Notes under the pieces: generated by a model
Seen by the model: only the letters and a program-made list of their open reading frames with translations
Databases searched by the model: none
Told to the model about the DNA's origin: nothing
Part shown: one piece after another, positions 52,864-60,943 of the stretch
Layout: each line of letters starts with the position of its first letter
Numbering within the stretch: position 1 is the first letter of the stretch
Position numbers and translations under genes: made by a program
Assembly (NCBI RefSeq): GCF_000499205.1
Contig: NZ_AWUK01000028.1
Location: forward strand, 98,202 to 162,201
Direction: 5' to 3'
Source: Paenibacillus sp. MAEPY2
Lineage (GTDB): Bacteria > Bacillota > Bacilli > Paenibacillales > Paenibacillaceae
Length of the DNA stretch: 64,000 bases

Positions 52864-53385
52864 TTAGCGTCTGCTTGGTTGTTGCGGATAGTTCCCGATC
52901 ACACCTGGATATTGGTACAACAACGGCTCATCGAATGTAGCGTAGTCGAAATTGACCATCAAAAGCATAATCCGTTTTCCATTGTTCGGGTCACTGATAA
53001 TGATATGGTCACGACCAGCTGCTTCCAGTATGCCTTGGAAAATGCGGGCGTTCCACTCTTTGTTACCTTCGTAAGTCATGTAGAATGTTCCACATTTGCC
53101 CAAGTTGAGCCGCAGGATATTTTCGATATAGGACTGTTCAAACTGCGGCGCAGTTGTTGTTACTACACCACCCGTTGGAGTCATTGGGGCACCGCTGGAT
53201 ACGAGCGGAGGTACGCCGCCTGTGGAGCTAGGTGAGACCATGCCTGGTGTTGGCGACATCATGGGCATACCGTTACCGATTTTATAAGACGTTCCTTGCA
53301 CTTGCGAATTGGCCTGTTGGCCCATAACTTGCGAATTGGCCTGCTGACCCATAACCTGTGTTTGTTGATAAGGCTGGTTAATCAT
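52864..53385 (-). CDS. gerQ: Spore coat protein GerQ
   Basis: 173-aa inner spore coat protein required for CwlJ assembly and for germination with calcium dipicolinate; in Bacillus it is crosslinked by transglutaminase. The C-terminal half (about 85-165) is the conserved domain: SYIENILRLNLGKCGTFYMTYEG, EWNARIFQGILEAAGRDHIIISDPNNG, FDYATFDEPL. The N-terminal half is low-complexity, rich in Gln, Pro, Met and Gly and contains a 9-residue tandem repeat QVMGQQANS. Genes cwlJ and gerQ are adjacent with an 18-base gap, as in Bacillus. Marks the host as a spore former. Confidence 0.94.
   Translation of the reverse strand: MINQPYQQTQVMGQQANSQVMGQQANSQVQGTSYKIGNGMPMMSPTPGMVSPSSTGGVPPLVSSGAPMTPTGGVVTTTAPQFEQSYIENILRLNLGKCGTFYMTYEGNKEWNARIFQGILEAAGRDHIIISDPNNGKRIMLLMVNFDYATFDEPLLYQYPGVIGNYPQQPSRR
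53302..53355. repeat. Two tandem 27-bp units within gerQ
   Basis: Units 53302-53328 and 53329-53355 differ at two bases and encode two copies of a nine-residue Gln-rich stretch. Recent in-frame duplication; repeat number could vary between strains. Confidence 0.8.
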
Positions 53386-53403
53386 TGTGATTCCTCCCCA
53401 AAT

Positions 53404-53826
53404 TTAATATACGGACGGACAGTCTTCGCCTGTTGGACTAAAGAAACAATGCGCCTTGAAGCGGCCTGTATTTTGCTGGTCATACCAGGTTGGTGGACAT
53501 TCTCCCACAGGACGGAAAAACCACAGAGAGTTGCTGGCTGGCCAGAAGCGTTCGCCATTAATGACACGCTGTGCCAGGCGTATTTCCGATTGTCTTGCCC
53601 GTTGGTAGAAGTACCCTTTTTGCGTGGACTCGAAGCCACCCGGATTCTGAAATACCATTCGATTAATGTCCCGAATATCACCGAAATCCAAGCAATCGCC
53701 AAGCACCCGGTTTACACCTACATTGCCCACAAGCAGCATGCCTTGTTGGCCGTCACCTTCGGCCTCCGCTCTCATCAACCTAGCGAGCAGCCTGACGTCT
53801 TCCGAGTTGGCTTTAATAACAGCCAT
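53404..53826 (-). CDS. cwlJ: Cell wall hydrolase CwlJ (spore cortex-lytic)
   Basis: 140-aa hydrolase of the SleB/CwlJ family that degrades muramic-lactam cortex during germination. ATG 53826 with GGGAGG upstream gives the standard CwlJ length; a longer frame to 53916 runs into a terminator. The domain fills the protein: LLARLMRAEAEGDGQQGMLLVGNVGVNRV with the catalytic-type glutamate near residue 21, NPGGFESTQKGYFYQRA, ERFWPASNSLWFFRP, and NTGRFKAHCFF. No signal peptide, as expected for a protein laid down in the mother cell coat. First gene of the cwlJ-gerQ pair. Confidence 0.96.
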   Translation of the reverse strand: MAVIKANSEDVRLLARLMRAEAEGDGQQGMLLVGNVGVNRVLGDCLDFGDIRDINRMVFQNPGGFESTQKGYFYQRARQSEIRLAQRVINGERFWPASNSLWFFRPVGECPPTWYDQQNTGRFKAHCFFSPTGEDCPSVY

Positions 53827-53916
53827 ATCCTGTTTCCTCCCTTGTTGAACCTCTGCATCACCGTATATCGTATTGTGCAGACGCCCATTCGGTGACACAA
53901 TTTCACATTTTGCCAT

Positions 53917-53956
53917 AAAAAAAAGCCCGGAACCTCACACTATGTGAAGTCCCGAG
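53917..53956 (-). terminator. Terminator of the double-repeat exported protein gene
   Basis: CGGGACTTCACA pairs with TGTGAGGTTCCG (loop TAG) on the minus strand, then GGGC and TTTTTTTT. It is 30 bases past the stop. Confidence 0.85.
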
Positions 53957-53985
53957 ACAAATCATTTCCTATATTACCCGCCTAT

Positions 53986-55731
53986 TTAGGGCTTGGCTTG
54001 AATCCAGTAATCGTAAGCATGAACGATATTGCCTTTGTAGGCTTTATACTCGCTCAACAGTTCTGGAAGCAGTGCGAGCTGACGTTCCATTTCCGCTGCT
54101 CCCTTATCATAAAATGAAATATGTCTGCCTTCAAAATTCTCTTTCATCTCCACCGAGATCAAAAGTGATTTACCCAGACGGTCCGCGATTTTCATTTCCT
54201 GACTAACGACATCCGCAATTCCATTGGAGCCTTCAGCAATGTTACGGAATGCCATTAGGGATACGTGATCCAGTGTTGTGATCATGTATTCACTGACAGA
54301 CATGTCTTTACCCGGTAACGGTAACGTATCGAGCCAGACGGCCAGATCGGCACTCGTTTCCAGATCACTGTCCTTTTTCGTCTCATCATGGAAATAAGCA
54401 ATATTGGCCGCCCATTCGGTCAGCAATGTATCCCGATCATATTCCCATTCAGGTAGGGTGTATGGCTCGATATCAAGATGGATGCCCTTAAAATGTTCAT
54501 CCGGTTCAGATTCGGCGTTATAATTTTTCACATAATCGATCAGGCGCGTTATCCGTGGCCGGTTCTCCTTTTTGCCCCAGATCGGATGACCACCCATGGC
54601 ATGGACCTCAATCCCTTGAGCCTGAGCACGTTTCACAAAACTGCGATAACTGGAATACGGTTGATCCAGATCAAGCCTCACGTATAACCAATTAATGTTT
54701 TGCGCTTTGGCGAACTCCAGAATGTGGTCTCCCCCGTCATTCGTAACCTGAGAAGCTTGCCAGATGTAGGTTCCTCGAATTTCCGGTTGATTGGTCGGTT
54801 CCTCGGGTTCAGGCTGTTCCTCCGGCTCCAGCTGTCCCCAGTAAACGATGTCATGAACAGCCGAACCTGCGTAGGAAGCATGATCCGTGAATGCGGAGGC
54901 TACCTCTTTTACCACACTCTCCAATTGCGTTGCACCTTTGCCGGCAAACGTTGTGAACTCTTCCCCAGGCATCGGCTTGGTGTTTACCCCAACGGTAATA
55001 GAACCATTTCTGGCGTCGGCCCATATCATTTCCTGTTCTACCAAACGTATAATTCCATTGTTTCCTTGCGCACTATCACGATAAGCGAGCAGCGTAATAT
55101 GATCAAATTGCCCGATAAACCAGTGTGACAATGACTCGTTATCCGCATCATCAGTCGTTCTGCTGCCCGTCACGGTGTAAGAATCCAGCCAAAAAGGCAA
55201 GTCAACATTCACTTCAACCGCCCCGGCCTGTTTCACCTGTTCCTGTAATAGCTTCATATTGGTAACCCAGGATTGCACCAGCGGCTTGGCATCTTCTTTC
55301 CACTGTGGCAGTACATAGGGCTTGATATCCAGGTGTATGGCGTCAAATCGCTCTTCCGGCTCTGCAGCCAGATTGTAATTGTTCACCCAGGACGCCAGCT
55401 TGAGCATCGGACCTTCACGACCACTCACTGCCCAGGACGGATCTCCCCCAAGAGCTTCAACTGCAATTCCAGCATTGCTAGCTTTGGATATAAACGTATG
55501 ATAGACCTCCTCTGACAGATTCATATCCACATTCACATACAGTCTGTTAATCTTATGTTTAGCTGCATTCTCCAGCAGCTCATTTCCTCCATCACTGACA
55601 GACTTGGCCTGCCATACCCAGGCTGCTCGTATATCTGCGTCAGCATCAGCAGTAGATTCAAAGCCTGTCATTATAATCCCTCCAATCAGCAGTAATAGCC
55701 AAAACACTTTCCGGGATGAGTTCCCGAACAT
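53986..55731 (-). CDS. Exported protein with two tandem barrel-like repeats, family unrecognised
   Basis: 581 aa; signal/anchor helix about 8-24 (VFWLLLLIGGIIMTGF). Two homologous halves, about residues 34-300 and 322-581, are joined by a linker of EEQPEPEEP. Each half repeats the same order of motifs: RAAWVWQAKSV / RGTYIWQASQV, INRLYVNVDM / INWLYVRLDL, GGDPSWAV / GGHPIWGK, then an HLDI(K/E)PY strand, FWLDSY / VWLDTL, and DHITLLAYRDSAQGNNGI / DHVSLMAFRNIAEGSNGI. The fold is probably a TIM barrel similar to GH18-like glycosidases, the HLDIEPY glutamate being the possible acid. The first repeat has lysine there. Alternatively both are binding domains. Monocistronic. Confidence 0.75.
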   Translation of the reverse strand: MFGNSSRKVFWLLLLIGGIIMTGFESTADADADIRAAWVWQAKSVSDGGNELLENAAKHKINRLYVNVDMNLSEEVYHTFISKASNAGIAVEALGGDPSWAVSGREGPMLKLASWVNNYNLAAEPEERFDAIHLDIKPYVLPQWKEDAKPLVQSWVTNMKLLQEQVKQAGAVEVNVDLPFWLDSYTVTGSRTTDDADNESLSHWFIGQFDHITLLAYRDSAQGNNGIIRLVEQEMIWADARNGSITVGVNTKPMPGEEFTTFAGKGATQLESVVKEVASAFTDHASYAGSAVHDIVYWGQLEPEEQPEPEEPTNQPEIRGTYIWQASQVTNDGGDHILEFAKAQNINWLYVRLDLDQPYSSYRSFVKRAQAQGIEVHAMGGHPIWGKKENRPRITRLIDYVKNYNAESEPDEHFKGIHLDIEPYTLPEWEYDRDTLLTEWAANIAYFHDETKKDSDLETSADLAVWLDTLPLPGKDMSVSEYMITTLDHVSLMAFRNIAEGSNGIADVVSQEMKIADRLGKSLLISVEMKENFEGRHISFYDKGAAEMERQLALLPELLSEYKAYKGNIVHAYDYWIQAKP

Positions 55732-55796
55732 ATTCTCCCTCCATTCCTGTACTGTGGTAAAATCACATTTATTATAGCAACCGAGTTATCAAAAAC

Positions 55797-55829
55797 AAAT
55801 AAGCCCAAGTGCTTAACTTGGGCTTATTT
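55797..55829. terminator. Perfect 14-bp stem terminator after the SDR gene
   Basis: AAATAAGCCCAAGT-GCTTA-ACTTGGGCTTATTT is fully paired and has T-rich sequence on the exit side for leftward transcription. It lies 47 bases past the SDR stop and isolates the exported protein gene. Confidence 0.85.
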
Positions 55830-55875
55830 CTGCTATGTTTTCAAAAGTTTACAATCGACCGGATAAATCCCGGTA

Positions 55876-56625
55876 CTAGTCCTCATATATCATTTTTCGG
55901 GTCATGCCCCCGTCAATAATAAGGTTGGTCCCTGTGACAAAGGTATTGCTCGGATCGGACAAATATAAACAAGCGCGGGAGATATCCGAAGGAACGCCCA
56001 CACGTCCTGCCGGGTGTTGTTCATGGTCCTCTGGCTTCAATTTCTCAACATTTCCTGTCTCAATCCATCCCGGACTGATACAATTGACCCGAATTCGGTC
56101 CTTGCCCAAAGAGACCGCCATCGCATGTGTCAACGCCACGATCGCACCCTTGGACGCAGCATAAGCCTCTGTTTCGGGCTCTGACATAAACGCACGTGTT
56201 GAGGCCATGTTCACGATTGCCGCACCATTTTCGTTGTGCTTCATATGTTTGGCCGCTTCCCTGCTTGCGAGAAAGCAACTTCGCACATTCGTATTGAGTA
56301 TATCGTCCCACTCTTCAAGCGTTAGCTCGTAGGGAGACTTCCATCTGGAAACACCTGCATTGTTGACGAGCACATCAATCTGTTTAAATTCGTCTATTGT
56401 AGTTTGAATGAGATTCGTTATATCCTTCTCTTGACGTACATCACACTGGACAAAAATGGCTTCTCCGCCTTCATTACGAATAGAAGCTGCCGCCGCTGCC
56501 CCTTCTGCTTCCTGATAGTCGGCAAGTACGACTTTAGCCCCTGCAACCGCATAGGCCTCAGCCACGCTTCGCCCGATTCCCTGGGCTGCTCCCGTCACAA
56601 CCACGACTTGATCTGTAAATGACAT
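55876..56625 (-). CDS. SDR-family oxidoreductase
   Basis: 249-aa classical short-chain dehydrogenase. Three consecutive ATGs follow GGAGG; the third (56625, eight-base spacing) is preferred. Cofactor motif VVVTGAAQGIGRS (residues about 8-20), NNAGVS (about 85-90), catalytic serine in IVNMAST near 138, YAASK near 153 with tyrosine and lysine, and GWIETGNVEKL near 183 in the C-terminal substrate loop. The aspartate after the second strand (VLADYQEAEG) favours NAD(H) over NADP(H). Single gene; substrate unknown, glucose-1-dehydrogenase-like or 3-oxoacyl reductase-like both possible. Confidence 0.9.
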   Translation of the reverse strand: MSFTDQVVVVTGAAQGIGRSVAEAYAVAGAKVVLADYQEAEGAAAAASIRNEGGEAIFVQCDVRQEKDITNLIQTTIDEFKQIDVLVNNAGVSRWKSPYELTLEEWDDILNTNVRSCFLASREAAKHMKHNENGAAIVNMASTRAFMSEPETEAYAASKGAIVALTHAMAVSLGKDRIRVNCISPGWIETGNVEKLKPEDHEQHPAGRVGVPSDISRACLYLSDPSNTFVTGTNLIIDGGMTRKMIYED

Positions 56626-56771
56626 CATCATTTCCTCCTCTATTGAGATGGTCCTTTCATCATATAAATTTACATACAACTCACTGATTATGGACCATAA
56701 ATTGAACAAAGTCTCTTCTTATATAGAAACACGTTAGCCCCATTAAGAAACGCTTGTCCGTAAAAGAAATT

Positions 56772-56801
56772 AAAAAAAGCTTACGCCACTGTGGCGCAAG
56801 C
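56772..56801 (-). terminator. Terminator of the DUF2500 gene
   Basis: GCTTACGCC and GGCGCAAGC form the stem (one mismatch, loop ACTGT); the minus strand continues TTTTTTTAATT. Confidence 0.8.
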
Positions 56802-56809
56802 CAGCCGGT

Positions 56810-57202
56810 TTATCCGCGTACACGCTCTGAATACAAACGATTGTAGCGTTCAAAGCCTACATAACGCGTTCCCTTGAAAGAGAGTCGACCTTCATCTCCC
56901 TCAGCGCACAAGCCGTACTCATCACCATTCACCTTGAATTCGAGACGATCCCCGCTCTCCACTTCAAAAGTGATGTAATAAAGCGTACGGGCTGTACTTC
57001 CTGGTTCGGAGTGCGACTGACTCATCTGTATCCTCCTGCTGGTAATACGTGAAGGTACGGTAAGCAGAGGCTCTGAGTTATTACGGCCCCATCTCCATAC
57101 TTCTTTCCCTACCGACAGCAGAACAATACCTATAATCAGGACAAATACTACCGGAAAGACGGTTCCAAAAAAATCAAACATCCAGGATGATTCAATGCCC
57201 AT
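56810..57202 (-). CDS. DUF2500-domain membrane protein
   Basis: 130 aa. One N-terminal membrane helix at about 10-31 (FFGTVFPVVFVLIIGIVLLSV), then a basic turn and a cytosolic or extracytoplasmic beta-rich domain about 45-125 with VPSRITSRRIQMS, TLYYITFEVESGDRLEFKV and DEGRLSFKGTRYVGFER, which matches the DUF2500 (YhhM-like) family. GGGGAGAG precedes ATG 57202. Function unknown; similar domains have a barrel resembling phage or SLATT-type small beta domains. Confidence 0.82.
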   Translation of the reverse strand: MGIESSWMFDFFGTVFPVVFVLIIGIVLLSVGKEVWRWGRNNSEPLLTVPSRITSRRIQMSQSHSEPGSTARTLYYITFEVESGDRLEFKVNGDEYGLCAEGDEGRLSFKGTRYVGFERYNRLYSERVRG

Positions 57203-57506
57203 GTCTCTCCCCTCCGTTCTTCAAACCTAGGACAGCCGGAGTCTTGACCCGTCTTCTGTAATATATATGCGCATGAACAAGGAAATTGTTATTTGGAATT
57301 CAAATTAACCGGGGGATAAAAAGACTATTCCAGGAAACGCCAGCAGAACCTAGAGCTTGTGAACCCTCTGCGGTTAACTTAATCTATGGAATACGTTTCT
57401 TCATGTACTTGCGGTGTGTCTTCGTTATTCAACAGATAAAAATACCCAGTCCATTGAACCAGGCATCCTCTGTTTTATTATTTTTTTGGAGAGATAGCTC
57501 CTTAAT
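57203..57506. other. Intergenic region, no gene recognised
   Basis: About 300 bases between the DUF2500 start and the end of the BNR gene. An open frame from 57286 on the plus strand runs antisense into the BNR gene and lacks an SD. No terminator for the BNR gene was found here. Confidence 0.5.
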
Positions 57507-58742
57507 TCAGGTTCCGAAATATACATCCAATTTCCCGGTTGGTGGCGTGGTAGCCATCCAAACAGCGGCCAGATTGTCTGGTGCAGAGGTTGCAGCAGTA
57601 ATATAATCCCCAATAAGCACAGTAGGTACGGGTGATATTCCATTGGGATTAAACGAAGTCGTAGTCAATCTACGATTGGTAAAGGTAATCCCTCCATCAA
57701 AAGACTCTGCAACATATACATCCAATAAAAAACCGTCAATACGATTGGAGTAATATATAACCCGAATTGTTCCAGCAAACGGAGATACGGTGATCGATGG
57801 AAAGAAATTTTGTGAACCTGCTGGTGCTCCTGTAATACTTATAGGATCGGACCATAACAACCCATCCGGAGATTGGCATAACAGTACATCTGTGTAGCCA
57901 TTTCTGGCATCATTCCACACAGCGTAAACTGTCCCGCTGTTAGGTCCGACCGATATGTCTGCTCCTAGACTCAGATTGGTCTGCACTCGAAAAGCGTAAT
58001 TCGGTACAGGTAATGGGGATGGGGCTGGTACAACGGAGGATATGAATGTAGATTGTCGATTTATAGGTGGTTCGTAGTTAATTCCACCGTTATAAGAGAT
58101 ACGTAAAAGGGCAGATGGGCTATCGGGACCAGTGACGATATATCCGGCATAGACCTCTCCAGAGAAACCAATTGCAATTGATGAGCGATCATGGATTCCC
58201 CTCGGATCGGATAATCGATTAGGGGGTTGTTCCCAACTCGCTCCCTGATCAAGGGTTCTCTGGACAAAGATTGAAGAAGATGTTGTTGCAAGCGGAGTGT
58301 AACCTACATAGGCATTCCCTCGATAAGGGCTCCCGGGAGAACGATCTACGGCAATGTACGGTTCATCGTTATGAACAACGGTTCCGTAACCTCTTTGCAC
58401 AATAACTGGCGCAGCCCAAGTTGCTCCGTTATCTACTGAAGTATAACTTACTATGGTACCATCTAAATCGCCGTTAAATACGTGTGCAGTTACAATAAAT
58501 GTGCTTGGGAAGGTGTAATCTATAGTTGGAGCTTCCGCACCTGCAAATCCCGCAGGCAAAGGAAGTAATGATGTGGACCAGGTATTTCCCGCATTCAAGG
58601 ATCGATAAATTCCAATTAAGGTCGGTCCGCTACTTGTATCCACTGCAACAACACACATGATATTAGTATCCAGCGTATTGACTGCAATTGAAGGCTCGAA
58701 TTGGCTACCACCCAAAGCTCCTGTAATATTAACAACGGCCAA
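57507..58742 (-). CDS. Sialidase-like BNR/Asp-box repeat protein
   Basis: 411 aa from TTG 58742, six bases after AAGGTG; GTG 58751 lies on the SD. No signal peptide. It is almost wholly a beta-propeller with Asp-box (SxDxGxxW) motifs: YRSLNAGNTWS (about residue 47), YTSVDNGATWA near 100, QRTLDQGASWE near 165, QSPDGLLWSD near 290, AESFDGGITF near 345. These occur in sialidases and many carbohydrate-binding or secreted proteins; an FRIP motif and catalytic Tyr/Glu of true sialidases were not identified. Follows a 122-aa beta-rich protein by 19 bases. Absence of an export signal suggests spore-surface or non-classical placement. Confidence 0.75.
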   Translation of the reverse strand: MAVVNITGALGGSQFEPSIAVNTLDTNIMCVVAVDTSSGPTLIGIYRSLNAGNTWSTSLLPLPAGFAGAEAPTIDYTFPSTFIVTAHVFNGDLDGTIVSYTSVDNGATWAAPVIVQRGYGTVVHNDEPYIAVDRSPGSPYRGNAYVGYTPLATTSSSIFVQRTLDQGASWEQPPNRLSDPRGIHDRSSIAIGFSGEVYAGYIVTGPDSPSALLRISYNGGINYEPPINRQSTFISSVVPAPSPLPVPNYAFRVQTNLSLGADISVGPNSGTVYAVWNDARNGYTDVLLCQSPDGLLWSDPISITGAPAGSQNFFPSITVSPFAGTIRVIYYSNRIDGFLLDVYVAESFDGGITFTNRRLTTTSFNPNGISPVPTVLIGDYITAATSAPDNLAAVWMATTPPTGKLDVYFGT

Positions 58743-58761
58743 CGATATCACCTTCCTTTTA

Positions 58762-59130
58762 TTATGGAATATTAGTAAATCGGTCTATTAACGACATTTC
58801 TGACTGAAGAACACGTTGTATGACCTGACCTGTAGAGTCAACGCCGTAAACATTAATAATTGTACTGGTCGCACTGAAATAATCGCTCTGGATTTCGTAA
58901 AAAGCAGCATTGGTAAGCCCATAAATTAAACTTCGAGTGGCTTGAGGAAGAAGTTGAAACAAATCATGTCCTATAGGTATCCGCATGGATTGTGTTGTGT
59001 CCCATTTAAAAACTTCAATCTCAATATTAACTGGAACATTAAGCGAGTCGTTTATACAAGTGACAATAATCTGAGTAGCAATATTTATACCTGTTGGTGA
59101 GTTATAGAGCAAGCCTGTAGAGTTTGGCAA
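58762..59130 (-). CDS. Small beta-rich hypothetical protein
   Basis: 122 aa starting at TTG 59130 after AGAGGAGAG. No family recognised; no signal peptide or membrane segment. Composition is Ile/Thr/Asn-rich and predicted beta-sheet (GINIATQIIVTCINDSLNVPVNIEIEVFKW). General character resembles the pair at 59324 and 59814 (short strands with IEIEVF/LVIEVYRG segments), suggesting a shared small domain. It is first in a two-gene unit with the BNR protein. Confidence 0.65.
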   Translation of the reverse strand: MPNSTGLLYNSPTGINIATQIIVTCINDSLNVPVNIEIEVFKWDTTQSMRIPIGHDLFQLLPQATRSLIYGLTNAAFYEIQSDYFSATSTIINVYGVDSTGQVIQRVLQSEMSLIDRFTNIP

Positions 59131-59323
59131 TAGAATAACTCTCCTCTCAGAAAATGATCTTGTCTATATACTATGATTGCATACTATATGAGTGCACGGT
59201 ACCAAAAGAAATAATCTGAACGAAGAAAAGCCCCATTATTCAGAAACTTCTTACCACTATGCGGACAACACTTTCAATCTAGCTACATATGATATTCAAA
59301 ATAATAGATTGGAGGAAAAAACT

Positions 59324-59770
59324 ATGGTTCGTACACATGATGCCAGAACCTCTTTAGGATCCAACGGAGTTAATCCGCTTAATGTCCCACTCGCTCAGAA
59401 CACGCCCACCTTGGTAGGCATACTAGGACTTAATATTTCAAATCCAGGGCCATTGATTCGAACTCAATTTAATGGCACTTATCGAATTTCGGTGGCCAAT
59501 TTGTCTTCACAACCTTCTTCAATATTAATTGAAATTTTCAGAGGCTCCACCCATACAGGCACGCCAATCTATGTCGTTTCTCAACCCATATTCCCAGCTG
59601 AAGCTAGCATATTAGCAAGTTTTGAAGGCTCCGATTATAATGTCTCCCCCCCACCGTCTGGACAACTTATCTATTCTTGTTATTTGACATTTGTTCCCGT
59701 GTCACCAATGGAGCAAGCGACACGTGTTGGACCAGAATGCTTCAATGCGGTCACTTACAGTGACGATTAA
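59324..59770 (+). CDS. Small surface-type hypothetical protein (paralogue A)
   Basis: 148 aa from ATG 59324 (TTGGAGG SD). No family recognised. The N-terminus MVRTHDARTSLGSNGVN and C-terminus VGPECFNAVTYSDD are shared with paralogue B, and the middle SNPGPLIRTQFNGTYRISVANL and SILIEIFRGSTH match its middle as well. No signal peptide. Beta-rich, Ser/Asn/Pro-rich composition suggests a structural or exosporium-type protein, as inference. First of two tandem genes divergent from the BNR unit. Confidence 0.7.
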   Translation: MVRTHDARTSLGSNGVNPLNVPLAQNTPTLVGILGLNISNPGPLIRTQFNGTYRISVANLSSQPSSILIEIFRGSTHTGTPIYVVSQPIFPAEASILASFEGSDYNVSPPPSGQLIYSCYLTFVPVSPMEQATRVGPECFNAVTYSDD

Positions 59771-59813
59771 ATCTGTTTAGTACCGGATCTCATCTGAGAA
59801 AGGAGGGCATCCC

Positions 59814-60266
59814 ATGGTTAAAACATTAGATGCAAGGACTTCTCAAGGTTCCAATGGTCAGAACATTGTTACTCCAAGCTTTACCAATGGAGTCCCGCTC
59901 TTGTTTGCACAAGTAGGCCTGCAAGTTAGCAACCCGGGAACATTGATTCGAACTCTTTTTTCGGGCATCATTGAAGTCACAGCAAATCAGCTGCCTGTTA
60001 ACGGGAATCTCGTCATAGAAGTATACCGAGGATTGAGCAGTTCACAACAGCTTGTTTATCGTGCGGGTACAATCGTTCTAGCCAACCCATTTTTCAGTCC
60101 TTGCGTATTCAGGTTTAGCGGTTCGGATTATAATGTGATGCCACCAGGAAATGGTCAGCTTGTCTATTCTGTATACGCTACATTCACCTATAATCCAAGT
60201 TTCAATGTCAGCAGCTTGCGCCTGGGTCCCGAAAGTTTCAATGCTACAGTTTATTCCGATGATTAA
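59814..60266 (+). CDS. Small surface-type hypothetical protein (paralogue B)
   Basis: 150 aa, preceded by AAAGGAGG. Aligns along its length with the upstream protein: MVKTLDARTSQGSNGQN, SNPGTLIRTLFSGIIEVTANQL, LVIEVYRG, GSDYNVMPPGNGQLVYS, and the ending LGPESFNATVYSDD. Conservation is strongest at both termini, pointing to assembly or anchoring contacts. Gap to paralogue A is 43 bases, so a two-gene operon ending at the terminator 60333-60380. Function unknown. Confidence 0.7.
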   Translation: MVKTLDARTSQGSNGQNIVTPSFTNGVPLLFAQVGLQVSNPGTLIRTLFSGIIEVTANQLPVNGNLVIEVYRGLSSSQQLVYRAGTIVLANPFFSPCVFRFSGSDYNVMPPGNGQLVYSVYATFTYNPSFNVSSLRLGPESFNATVYSDD

Positions 60267-60332
60267 TATAAATTCCTCAAAATAGTCGTGAGTTAATTTT
60301 AGGTTCAATGTCGATCTTTGAATTCATTAAAT

Positions 60333-60380
60333 GCCATTAAGGAGAGCTAGAACTCAATAGCTCTCCTTAATGGCGTTTGT
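60333..60380 (+). terminator. Terminator after the paralogue pair
   Basis: GCCATTAAGGAGAGCTA and TAGCTCTCCTTAATGGC form a perfect 17-bp stem with an eight-base loop, followed by GTTTGTT. It lies 67 bases past the stop. Confidence 0.85.
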
Positions 60381-60537
60381 TATTTAGCACACAGATACTT
60401 TGTATTTCGGAACCCAATAATTATCCTATTCATCAGAACATGCAAAGGAATGCAGACAAACATAAATAAATTTACTGACGTATTGAAATTGTGTATGCTG
60501 CAGTTAATGTTATTTTTAATGTGTTTTTTCATATAAG

Positions 60538-60557
60538 AAAAGCCCCCTATTGGGGGC
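60538..60557 (-). terminator. Terminator of the small Cys-rich protein gene
   Basis: GCCCCC-TATT-GGGGGC with TTTTCTTATA on the minus-strand exit side, 42 bases beyond the stop. Confidence 0.85.
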
Positions 60558-60598
60558 AAAACGTTGATACAGCTGTGTTTTTTGATCAGTATTGATAA

Positions 60599-60808
60599 CT
60601 AAGCGTACATTAGGTCCATGTATCCGCGTGTTACTTCTCCACCATCCGTCTGTTCAGGTTCATCTGCCTGCGCATATTTTGCCATACAGGCTTTGACTTC
60701 TTCCTCGGTTGTACAACGGTTGGCGTCATCACATGTGTAGCATAATTGGAGCATGTATCTGGTTAACTCGTCCGCCTGCGTGAATTGAGCTTGTTCATTC
60801 GTTCTCAT
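60599..60808 (-). CDS. Small Cys-containing hypothetical protein
   Basis: 69 aa from ATG 60808 (GGGAG eight bases upstream; ATG 60814 is too near it). No signal peptide. The four cysteines lie in CYTCDDANRC and EVKACMAK, an arrangement able to bind a metal or form disulfides; the rest is acidic and helical. No family recognised. Monocistronic with promoter and terminator regions of its own. Confidence 0.6.
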   Translation of the reverse strand: MRTNEQAQFTQADELTRYMLQLCYTCDDANRCTTEEEVKACMAKYAQADEPEQTDGGEVTRGYMDLMYA

Positions 60809-60892
60809 GTTCATCACTCCCATCTCTTCTTGAATTCAATATAACATCATTTGAAGGGATCTATTGTGATTTAATTCACAAGATAAATAAAA

Positions 60893-60914
60893 TGAAAAGA
60901 AACCCGCAGGTTCC
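60893..60914 (-). terminator. Terminator of the BNR lipoprotein gene
   Basis: GGAACC-TGCG-GGTTTC (five to six paired bases) followed on the minus strand by TTTTCATTTTATTT, 29 bases beyond the stop. Confidence 0.65.
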
Positions 60915-60943
60915 TCTTCAAAAAGCGTTGTAATTCAACGCAA

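Noticed and set aside
57286..57606. 106-codon plus-strand frame entering the BNR gene from the left
   Set aside because: No SD and antisense to conserved C-terminal propeller sequence.
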